5,692 bases of DNA from Flavobacteriales bacterium UBA5869. Lineage in GTDB: Bacteria > Bacteroidota > Bacteroidia > Flavobacteriales_D > Crocinitomicaceae. The notes under the pieces are model-generated. The model had not been told where the DNA came from, did no database searches, and saw only the letters and a list, made by a program, of their open reading frames with translations. Numbering within the stretch: the first letter of the stretch is position 1; the number at the start of each line of letters is the position of its first letter. The DNA lies in the NCBI GenBank assembly GCA_002432565.1, contig DJFP01000028.1, positions 16,172 to 21,863 of the forward strand, written 5' to 3'. Below, piece after piece: positions 1 to 5,303 of this stretch. The translations under genes and the position numbers were made by a program.

Positions 1-407
1 GCAGTAACTTCCGTACAGGTATCTAAAACCGGAAGGTCGTGCATATTGGTTTCCACCTGCATGCGCAGAAACTCAGCCCCCATAATGTTCAAGTCGAAAC
101 CAATGTTTTGTCCGACCACAAACTTTGCTTTCCGCAAGGCTTCATTAAATTCTGCGATTACATCTTCCAAAGCTTCTCCCTGCTCTGCGGCCAATTCGGT
201 AGAAATTCCGTGAATTCGTTCCGCATCGTAAGGGATGTCAAATCCGTCCGGGCGGATCAGGAAATCTTTTGCTTCGACCAGATTTCCCAGCTCATCATGT
301 AACTGCCAGGCAATCTGAATTGCTCTCGGCCAATTATCCAAATCGGTCAAAGGAGCATTCCAATCACGAGGTAAACCTGTTGTTTCGGTATCGAAAATCA
401 AAAACAT
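1..407 (-). CDS. dnaE: DNA polymerase III alpha subunit, N-terminal proofreading exonuclease domain (partial, 3' end off window)
   Basis: The first 135 codons of a gene that runs off the left edge with no in-frame stop. It starts at the ATG at 407-405 with MFLIFDTETTGLPRDWNAPL. This is a DnaQ-like DEDD 3'-5' exonuclease domain: Exo I is DTET (Asp6, Glu8), Exo II is NIGFD (Asp105), and HGIS lies at 66-69; Exo III lies beyond the edge. The domain would remove misincorporated 3' nucleotides during replication. The opening, with NWNAPLTDLDNWPR-like and PYDAERIHGIS stretches, is what I recall from Bacteroidota DnaE, where exonuclease and polymerase are one chain of about 1,400-1,500 residues. The polymerase part is not visible, so the fusion is inferred; the alternative is a stand-alone 3'-5' exonuclease. 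A promoter-like sequence lies 22 bp upstream of the start, so the gene probably has its own transcript. Confidence 0.85.
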   Translation of the reverse strand, partial: MFLIFDTETTGLPRDWNAPLTDLDNWPRAIQIAWQLHDELGNLVEAKDFLIRPDGFDIPYDAERIHGISTELAAEQGEALEDVIAEFNEALRKAKFVVGQNIGFDLNIMGAEFLRMQVETNMHDLPVLDTCTEVT

Positions 408-428
408 GTGAGTCTTTTTTGGGGACAA

Positions 429-460
429 TAAAGGTAATCAAAAGAAAGGGACGAATCAAA
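429..460 (-). promoter_or_regulatory. Putative Bacteroidota-type promoter for the dnaE-like gene
   Basis: On the minus strand TTTG (460-457) is followed after 20 bp by TACCTTTA (436-429), which fits TAnnTTTG except for the last base. The -7-like box ends 21 bp before the ATG at 407, implying a short leader. Spacing and box sequences agree with the known Bacteroidota -33/-7 consensus. No transcript evidence is available here. Confidence 0.5.
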
Positions 461-479
461 AAACAAGTGAATGCTTGTT
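458..479 (-). terminator. Weak hairpin with T-tract, possible terminator
   Basis: Minus-strand AACAAG (479-474) and CTTGTT (467-462) form a perfect 6-bp stem around a 6-nt loop, followed directly by four more T. It could end transcripts coming from the transglutaminase-like gene, about 225 bp upstream. The stem is short and AT-rich, and its T-tract runs into the -33 element of the next promoter, so it may be chance. Confidence 0.3.
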
Positions 480-537
480 GATAACTCAGGCTAATTTTTG
501 GAAAGTTTTGAGAAAGCAGTCTTTTAATCACGGATAC

Positions 538-621
538 CACAAAGTAAATGGTTAACCACAAAGCGCGCACAAAGTACACAAGGAGATATTTGACGTACTA
601 AACTGATATTGGAACACAAAG
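538..621. repeat. Irregular cluster of CACAAAG heptamers
   Basis: Plus-strand CACAAAG occurs exactly at 538-544, 557-563, 568-574 and 615-621, with the variant CACAAGG at 577-583 and a further CACAGAA at 657-663. Start-to-start distances (19, 11, 9, 38) are irregular, so this is neither a simple tandem repeat nor a CRISPR array. Four exact heptamers in 84 bp is well above chance. Function is unknown; it could be a binding-site cluster or part of a dispersed noncoding repeat. Confidence 0.55.
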
Positions 622-704
622 TGAACAGCATTGCTGTTTTCTTAACCGTACACGTACACAGAACATATAGGAGACTAGCAACTTTGCTGCTTTTGCCCAA
701 GAGG

Positions 705-2858
705 CTAGATTGTTTTCTTTCGCTCGAATTTCTTGCGGTGCTCGTGCAGTTTGGTATTTAGTATGCTAACCATTTTCGCGTTGTTATCCACTGCATCTTT
801 GTTTCGCATTTGATTCCTTCTCACATGCTGTTCAATTACCTGGTGGCGCTTCAGTTCCATCCGGGTGTCCCAGGGAATAGCTTGTGTTGATTTTCGCATG
901 GCCCGGGTAAAATAATTAAATGTCTCCACGAGACTTTTCACCAGTAATTCATTTTCACTATTCCAGCAAATAGTCTGCTGAACCGTTTCGGAGGTTTCCA
1001 GGCAGAATTGCTTTACATCAGCACCTGTAAATACATTAGCACGTCTCAGCAGCATGAAATTCCGCTTGTTTTTTGAAAAAGCAGCATCCCTTTTTTTGAC
1101 CAGTTTCACCATGTGTACGTAATCTTTACAAACCGAGTCGGCCATATCCAGGATATTCCGGTCAACGCTATTCTGAAGTACTTGTTTCTCTGCAGCAATT
1201 TTCTTCCGCAGTTCACGAATATCATATTTGTAGCTGTCTCGCATTTTAAACATCCGCATGTCGCCATCCGTGTAATAATGATTGAACAAAGGAACAGCAA
1301 TCTCTTCCTGTTCTCTCAAGTTCAGCCAAAGCACTCCGAGATTGGATTTAAAACGGGTTTGTATCGATTGGATTTCGGTCGTTAACGAATCACAGTAGAA
1401 TTTACTCCTTTCAATTTTTTGCTTCACTTTTTGAACCTGTTCGTCTTTCATTTTTTTAGCCGGACCCGGTTCTTTAAGATTATTATTGAACTTGTATAAA
1501 AAATTGGTTTCCGTTCTGTGCAGACTTCTTGATTTTACAGCCAGTGCACGCACCAGGTTCCTTTTTACAGCCGTGCGGTTAAGCATTTTTTTCACCTGTG
1601 CCAAATCCGTACGGTTCTCTTTTAAAAGCACGTATTTTTTGGCGGTATTCTTTTTAACCTGAAAAGTCGCTTCAACCCGTGCGTCCACCTTAGCCTTTTT
1701 GTAATATGCCCTCGCTTGCAGCAAGTATGCCTGAGTAGAATCCATCAAATGAACCTTCGTTAAGGAGTCCGTTTCTTTCAAAACTTCCTGAAACAAATGC
1801 CCACCCATTGCTAAATGGTAATTTCCGGGCAAGAGGTGATTGTTGGGATTGCTCCTCAGACTTGCCTGGTAGTTTTTAAATTCTCTTTCAAGTTCCCCGG
1901 ATGCCTCATAATCGTCGCACTCCAGGCAGAATGTTCCATGCCGGCTTTGATCCATCGCGAGGTATTCCGGAATGTTATATGATTTAGGGTCCGCTGCAAA
2001 TTCTTTCACATTCGTCGAATTTTTAGACAACGTCCAAATGGGGTTGTTCGGGAAATGGGTAACCGAAAACTTTTCCGGGTTCACCAGGTAATATTCCGAA
2101 TTCGCAACTCCGGTATATTTCGCTCTTACTTTGAAAGGGAACCAACTGAGCATCTGGATAAAAACACGTGGGAAAAACCGGACAACATGGATCGTTTTTG
2201 AGCCGTAAACCGTTTCTTTGGGCAGATCACAAATACTACCGTTCTTTATTTTAGAACCAAATTTCAATTCCTTGCTTTTGGTGCGTTTAGATAATTTCCG
2301 GATCATTTTTAGCCTCCATTTTGCAAAGCGCTTATAATCCCAGCTAACAGCTCCCGAACACCAAGTAGGATCGTACAAAAACCAAACTCCGTTTAGCTTC
2401 ACGGCACTCCAGGCATGGTTATCGAAATACAGTTCATCCTTCACATCAAAATTCACTTCTTTCACATAACCTGTGATCGTTACATTTTGCAAGCCCGCAT
2501 AAGTACAAAGCGAATCCATTAAATGGGTATAATCCGTGCAAATACCTTTTTGTCTTCTCAAAATTCGCTTTAACGAATAATCGGAGGAAAAGGCCCTGCC
2601 CGAATTGTAGCGCCTGTAATCATACCTGACATGGGTTACCACCCAGGAAAGAATGGCATCAAACTTCTCTTTATCCGTTGTTTTTCCATTTGTAATAGCA
2701 GCAGAAAGCATCCGGGCGTTCAAGGAAACGGTTCTTTCCAGGCTTATTTTTTCGAATTGAAAGGGTTTCAGCGAATCCTGCCCGAAAACAGGAATGGTCC
2801 GCAAGAACAACACCACAAAAATAACTTGCAGCAAATTTTGATTGGTCAGCCGGTTCAT
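705..2858 (-). CDS. Secreted transglutaminase-like superfamily protein with long helical C-terminal region
   Basis: A 717-residue protein. The start at 2858 gives a normal signal peptide (residues 1 to about 26, ending PVFG before QDS) with AAAGAG as a possible ribosome site. An upstream in-frame ATG at 2948 would add 30 residues, but that DNA is the terminator and promoter of the spacer, so I reject it. Residues about 60-170 are a transglutaminase-like fold with the complete triad: Cys107 in KGICTDY, His148 in DNHAWS, Asp163 in YDPTW. A second conserved patch (about 250-280, YYLVNPEKF then HFPNNPIW) is typical of Bacteroidota members of the family. A CLEC pair sits at 311-314. From about 360 on the chain is Lys/Arg-rich, charged and predicted largely helical or coiled-coil by inspection, ending in a basic tail. 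Family members may be peptidases or amide-forming enzymes; substrate unknown. It lies between two promoters and is probably monocistronic. Confidence 0.88.
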   Translation of the reverse strand: MNRLTNQNLLQVIFVVLFLRTIPVFGQDSLKPFQFEKISLERTVSLNARMLSAAITNGKTTDKEKFDAILSWVVTHVRYDYRRYNSGRAFSSDYSLKRILRRQKGICTDYTHLMDSLCTYAGLQNVTITGYVKEVNFDVKDELYFDNHAWSAVKLNGVWFLYDPTWCSGAVSWDYKRFAKWRLKMIRKLSKRTKSKELKFGSKIKNGSICDLPKETVYGSKTIHVVRFFPRVFIQMLSWFPFKVRAKYTGVANSEYYLVNPEKFSVTHFPNNPIWTLSKNSTNVKEFAADPKSYNIPEYLAMDQSRHGTFCLECDDYEASGELEREFKNYQASLRSNPNNHLLPGNYHLAMGGHLFQEVLKETDSLTKVHLMDSTQAYLLQARAYYKKAKVDARVEATFQVKKNTAKKYVLLKENRTDLAQVKKMLNRTAVKRNLVRALAVKSRSLHRTETNFLYKFNNNLKEPGPAKKMKDEQVQKVKQKIERSKFYCDSLTTEIQSIQTRFKSNLGVLWLNLREQEEIAVPLFNHYYTDGDMRMFKMRDSYKYDIRELRKKIAAEKQVLQNSVDRNILDMADSVCKDYVHMVKLVKKRDAAFSKNKRNFMLLRRANVFTGADVKQFCLETSETVQQTICWNSENELLVKSLVETFNYFTRAMRKSTQAIPWDTRMELKRHQVIEQHVRRNQMRNKDAVDNNAKMVSILNTKLHEHRKKFERKKTI

Positions 2859-2875
2859 TCGATCAGATCTCTTTA

Positions 2876-2909
2876 CAATAATAATGCGCTTTCTTAATGA
2901 TGTTACAAA
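2876..2909 (-). promoter_or_regulatory. Putative promoter for the transglutaminase-like gene
   Basis: Minus-strand TTTG (2909-2906), a 22-bp spacer, then TATTATTG (2883-2876), one mismatch from TAnnTTTG. The -7-like box ends 17 bp before the chosen ATG at 2858 and the -33 box starts just past the preceding terminator. The spacer is at the long end of the accepted range, so confidence is moderate. Confidence 0.4.
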
Positions 2910-2911
2910 CG

Positions 2912-2945
2912 AAAAAAGGTAAACAAAATCAATTTGCTTACCTTT
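2912..2945 (-). terminator. Intrinsic terminator after the third DUF1573 gene
   Basis: Arms 2945-2933 and 2927-2915 form a 13-bp stem around a 5-nt loop, and the A-run at 2912-2917 gives a U-tract in the minus-strand transcript. On the minus strand the single non-Watson-Crick position is a G-U pair (plus position 2937 against 2923); on the plus strand the same position is an A-C mismatch. The structure therefore favours minus-strand transcripts, and it sits 21 bp beyond the stop codon at 2966. Confidence 0.82.
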
Positions 2946-2965
2946 CAAACGACGGTAATTGCTTT

Positions 2966-3403
2966 TTAGTTCGTTGCTTCCTGCTTTTGAGGTTCATTGG
3001 CAGGCGGCATCAGCACATTTCCTTTAATCCGAACCACTTTCACCGGTTCGTTTACTGCATTGGATGTAATCGTAACCGATTTATTGATCGGTCCCGAATT
3101 TGCAGTATTGTAATGCACTTTGATTTCTCCCTTTTCTCCCGGCAGAATGGGTTCCGTGGGCCATTTGGGAACAGTACAGGAACAGGAGCCTTTCACATTT
3201 TCCAAAATCAACGGGCTATTTCCCGTGTTTTTGAAAATAAAGACACAATCACCATTAGCATCTTTCTCGATGGTACCATAGTCGTGTGATTCTTTCTCAA
3301 ACTGGATTTGTGCACCATTCAAAACTTCCGGCTGTGCAAATGCTTGTTTCACACCCAATGTGAAAACAAAACTTAAGATTAAAACGAGTGTATTCGATTT
3401 CAT
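2966..3403 (-). CDS. Secreted DUF1573 domain protein (copy A)
   Basis: A 145-residue protein with a signal peptide (about residues 1-24, ending AFAQ) followed by one DUF1573 domain (about 33-130). Recognisable family features are HDYGTI near 40-45, NTGNSPLI at 59-66, GSCSC with Cys74 and Cys76, LPGEKG at 87-92, and the closing strand VRIKGNV. After the domain comes a short Pro/Gln-rich tail. DUF1573 is a small beta-sandwich-like family common in Bacteroidota; its role is not established, so none is assigned. It matches copy C at about 73 of 105 positions in an ungapped hand alignment. A further Cys53 is shared with copy C (Cys52). The gene stands 418 bp downstream of copy B and has its own terminator; I found no convincing promoter directly upstream. 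Confidence 0.92.
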   Translation of the reverse strand: MKSNTLVLILSFVFTLGVKQAFAQPEVLNGAQIQFEKESHDYGTIEKDANGDCVFIFKNTGNSPLILENVKGSCSCTVPKWPTEPILPGEKGEIKVHYNTANSGPINKSVTITSNAVNEPVKVVRIKGNVLMPPANEPQKQEATN

Positions 3404-3821
3404 AACGTAGCATTTAAATATTGAAGCAATCTACGCAAACGAAACCACCGGTAAACAAGGTTTAACAGGGCTTTAACTCAAGTCTTAAATAGCTGTTAAA
3501 AACAGCTATTCAAAGCAACCTTTTATTTCCTCCTACTTTTTTCCAAGGCAAAAATGCCTTTATCCCAATTGCTGCCTACAAGCAACTTTTCTTTTTGGGC
3601 TCATCCACGAAAAGAAGGGATCAGGATCCCAAATGACAAGCACTTTTCGGGATTAGCATCCAAAAGGAAAAGCTTTCTCTCCGAACTTCAAATAAGAAGG
3701 ACAGGCAATATTTTTGATTAAAACTTAAGATTTAAAAGTATGCGCAATTAGGATTGTTTCCGAAGTTACAAATCCAGTAGATTGAATGGCTTAAACTTCG
3801 CATAGAGAATCCTCAATTTTT
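3404..3821. other. Structured 418-bp spacer between DUF1573 copies B and A; no intact gene
   Basis: No intact gene. On the minus strand one frame stays open from 3687 to 3604, meets TGA at 3603-3601, then stays open for 25 codons to TAA at 3525-3523; this could be a decayed gene end or chance. Inverted repeats seen: GGGATC-AG-GATCCC (3617-3630), AATAGCTGTT-AAA-AACAGCTATT (3488-3510), TTTAACAG (3461-3468) with CTGTTAAA (3493-3500), GAGAAT (3805-3810) with ATTCTC (3824-3829) across the stop of copy B, and CGAAGTT (3761-3767) with AACTTCG (3794-3800). None has a good T-tract. The 3' part must carry the leader, and perhaps the promoter, of copy A. Confidence 0.6.
3488..3510. repeat. Perfect 10-bp inverted repeat (hairpin)
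   Basis: AATAGCTGTT (3488-3497) and AACAGCTATT (3501-3510) are exact reverse complements separated by AAA. The minus-strand RNA would fold into a 10-bp hairpin with a UUU loop, about 85 nt before the start of DUF1573 copy A. It is followed only by a short TAAG run, so it is a poor intrinsic terminator; it may be an operator, an RNA-stabilising hairpin or a partial terminator for copy B. Confidence 0.6.
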
Positions 3822-4196
3822 TCATTCTCCTTCAGGGATGACGAAGACTTTGAAGCGGACTTTTTCAGTTCCTTTTTTGGTGTTGGTTGAGAGGATGATT
3901 GCGCGGTCCTGTTCGTAATATTTTCCTTTGGTTTCAAAGGTCACGTGCATAACTGCAGATTTTCCGGGCGGAATTGGCCCGGGGAGGGTTGCTTTGGTAC
4001 ACGGACAGGAAACTTTATAATCAGATAGAATTAGTGGTGCATCACCGGTATTGGTAATAACATAATCATGAGAAATGACCGGCCCTTCTTTTGTTTTCGG
4101 AAAGGTAAAGACAGCCTTATCAACAGAAAATTCCGCTTTCTGACCGATGCAAAAAGCGGAATTCAGTATGAGAAATGCGATAGCTAAACAACGCAT
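3822..4196 (-). CDS. Secreted DUF1573 domain protein, short divergent copy (copy B)
   Basis: A 124-residue protein with a signal peptide (about 1-19, hydrophobic core then AFCIGQ) and a DUF1573 domain from about 22. Family landmarks are SHDYVITNTGDAPLIL at 42-57, VSCPC with Cys64 and Cys66, and a PIPPGKS turn at 74-80. It differs from the neighbouring copies: the region before HDY is KTKEGPVIS instead of the usual spacing, the third Cys is absent, and it ends in VFVIPEGE without the VRIKGNV strand and tail. The start lies 13 bp after the stop of copy C, so the two are almost certainly co-transcribed and the product belongs to the same exported set. The molecular role of the family is unknown. 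A remote alternative name would be an Ig-like/ASH-type beta-sandwich protein. Confidence 0.88.
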   Translation of the reverse strand: MRCLAIAFLILNSAFCIGQKAEFSVDKAVFTFPKTKEGPVISHDYVITNTGDAPLILSDYKVSCPCTKATLPGPIPPGKSAVMHVTFETKGKYYEQDRAIILSTNTKKGTEKVRFKVFVIPEGE

Positions 4197-4209
4197 TCGA
4201 TCTTATTTT

Positions 4210-4656
4210 TTAGTGTGCAGATGGAGCACCACCGTCGTTTACAGGACTTGTTCCTTCCGGCTGCGGAGCAACATTTCCTTTGATACGGATTACTTTTGTA
4301 GGCTCATTCACAGCGTTAGAAGTAATTGTAACGTTCTTGTTGATAGCACCTGAACGTTTTGTATCATACTTCACTGTAATTACTCCTTTTGCTCCAGGAG
4401 CAATTGGTTCTTTCGGCCACTCAGGAACCGTACATCCGCATGATCCTTTTGCGTTTGAAATAATCAAAGGAGCGTTACCTGTATTTGTAAAAGTAAAAGT
4501 ACAAGTTCCATTAGCCCCGTATTTGATATTACCGTAGTCATGCGTTTCTTTCGCAAATTCGATCTTAGCTCCGTTCTGAACTTCTTGAGCTACTGCAGTG
4601 TTTGCACCGATAACAGCTACAAAAGCTAACATCATTGTAAATAATACTCTTTTCAT
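4210..4656 (-). CDS. Secreted DUF1573 domain protein (copy C)
   Basis: A 148-residue protein with a clear signal peptide (about 1-24, ending TAVAQ) and a single DUF1573 domain (about 32-129): THDYGNI at 38-44, NTGNAPLI at 58-65, GSCGC with Cys73 and Cys75, IAPGAKG at 85-91, and IRIKGNV at 123-129. A low-complexity Pro/Gly/Ser tail ends the chain. It is the first gene of a two-gene unit with copy B and has the best promoter in the window 23 bp upstream. Its mature domain is about 70% identical to copy A, with the strongest conservation in KGSCxCTVP and VTITSNAVNEP, while the DNA has drifted at synonymous sites; this points to an old duplication held by selection. The start is supported by AAGAAA a few bases upstream and by the signal peptide. 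Biochemical role unknown. Confidence 0.92.
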   Translation of the reverse strand: MKRVLFTMMLAFVAVIGANTAVAQEVQNGAKIEFAKETHDYGNIKYGANGTCTFTFTNTGNAPLIISNAKGSCGCTVPEWPKEPIAPGAKGVITVKYDTKRSGAINKNVTITSNAVNEPTKVIRIKGNVAPQPEGTSPVNDGGAPSAH

Positions 4657-4678
4657 TGTGTTTCTTAATTAGTTGTTG

Positions 4679-4708
4679 TAAATATAGAATATTAAGTGTT
4701 ACTCCAAA
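4679..4708 (-). promoter_or_regulatory. Putative promoter for the DUF1573 C-B unit
   Basis: Minus-strand TTTG (4708-4705), an 18-bp spacer, then TATATTTA (4686-4679), which fits TAnnTTTG except for the last base. The box ends 22 bp before the ATG of copy C, predicting a leader of about 15 nt. Confidence 0.55.
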
Positions 4709-4714
4709 TTTTCT

Positions 4715-4729
4715 TTAACACATAGTTAA
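4715..4729. promoter_or_regulatory. Inverted repeat TTAAC-N5-GTTAA, operator-like
   Basis: A perfect 5-bp inverted repeat with a 5-bp centre lies 6 bp upstream of the -33-like box of the DUF1573 C-B promoter and about 20 bp after the lipoprotein stop. The position suits a regulator site, but the arms are short and AT-rich. It is too weak to be a terminator for the lipoprotein gene, for which I see none. Confidence 0.25.
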
Positions 4730-4748
4730 CGAAAATCAGTTCAAAAAC

Positions 4749-5303
4749 CTAATTTGCTTTCGAAACGTATTCGTCGAATGTCAAATCTATGTACTTTAAA
4801 CGATCCTCGATCTGTTTTCGTTGCTCGGCTTTCATTTCCGAATTTTCCTTTAGCAGCATTTCGTAGTATTTCTTCACTTTTTCTTTCTGTCTCGGTACTA
4901 CAAACACATCATAGGCACCCGCCAGGCTTTCCAATACCATGGGCCTGTTTTTATACATGGGGTACATCGCTATCAAGGAATCTGCAACAATCACCGAACG
5001 CTGGTGCAGACCGACGGAAGCGAAAATAATGTGTGCTTTATCCATAAACTTCGGAGCTTCCTCTGATTTCGGGAAACGGTGTGTTACCGACAAACATTTC
5101 TCCGCATACACAACCGCAGTCTGCTGATCGTACTGCATTCCGGATCTTTTCAAAGAATCTTCAAACGCTCTGACTTCTTTCACCGCAGAAGCCAAATCAC
5201 CTTTATTGGTCGTATCGCTTGATTTTTCATGTTTTTTTTCCGTGTTGGAAGAACATGCAGCCATCAACAATCCTGCAGTAATCGCATAGAATACCTTCAT
5301 CAT
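4749..5303 (-). CDS. Small lipoprotein of unknown function, TPR-like helical
   Basis: A 184-residue protein with a type II signal sequence: short basic start, hydrophobic segment, then LLMAAC with the lipidation Cys at 17, followed by a Ser/Asn/Glu/Lys linker. It should be lipid-anchored in the envelope. The rest (about 35-184) is all-helical by inspection, with TPR-like spacing around RFPKSEEAPKFMDKA, DSLIAMYP and KKYYEMLLKENS, but I see no clean TPR consensus and assign no function. The ATG at 5303 overlaps the def stop by 4 bp (ATGA), so translation is probably coupled; a second ATG at 5300 sits better spaced from the AAGGA ribosome site and could be the true start. Co-transcribed with def. 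Confidence 0.85.
   Translation of the reverse strand: MMKVFYAITAGLLMAACSSNTEKKHEKSSDTTNKGDLASAVKEVRAFEDSLKRSGMQYDQQTAVVYAEKCLSVTHRFPKSEEAPKFMDKAHIIFASVGLHQRSVIVADSLIAMYPMYKNRPMVLESLAGAYDVFVVPRQKEKVKKYYEMLLKENSEMKAEQRKQIEDRLKYIDLTFDEYVSKAN

Larger units (their letters stand above)
408..704. other. Spacer between the transglutaminase-like gene and dnaE; no gene
   Basis: No credible coding frame in this 297-bp gap. It contains the dnaE promoter and weak hairpin near the left end, a cluster of CACAAAG motifs in the middle, a small inverted repeat AACAGC-ATT-GCTGTT at 624-638, and a direct repeat GTACAC GTACAC at 648-659. Just after the stop of the transglutaminase-like gene there is an inverted pair CTAGC (675-679) / GCTAG (704-708), but it has no T-tract, so I do not call it a terminator. 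Confidence 0.6.

Noticed and set aside
39..481. Plus-strand open frames opposite the dnaE exonuclease domain
   Set aside because: Antisense shadows of a clear DEDD exonuclease domain with no supporting signals.
364..579. Minus-strand open frame of 71 codons across the dnaE start and spacer
   Set aside because: It overlaps the first part of the dnaE-like gene in another frame, and its start lies in the CACAAAG repeat tract; no domain or ribosome site.
538..663. CRISPR array
   Set aside because: The repeated unit is only 7 bp and spacing is irregular; there are no cas genes.
2897..3289. Plus-strand open frame of 130 codons opposite DUF1573 copy A
   Set aside because: It is antisense to a well-supported gene and the terminator; its composition is that of a reversed coding strand, with no recognisable domain.
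3460..3510. Integron attC-like sequence (GTTTAAC and GTTAAA-type boxes)
   Set aside because: The boxes do not fit the paired core-site consensus and order, there is no integrase and no cassette array in view.
3805..3829. GAGAAT/ATTCTC inverted repeat as terminator of DUF1573 copy B
   Set aside because: The 6-bp stem has a 13-nt loop, overlaps the stop codon and is followed by no T-tract.
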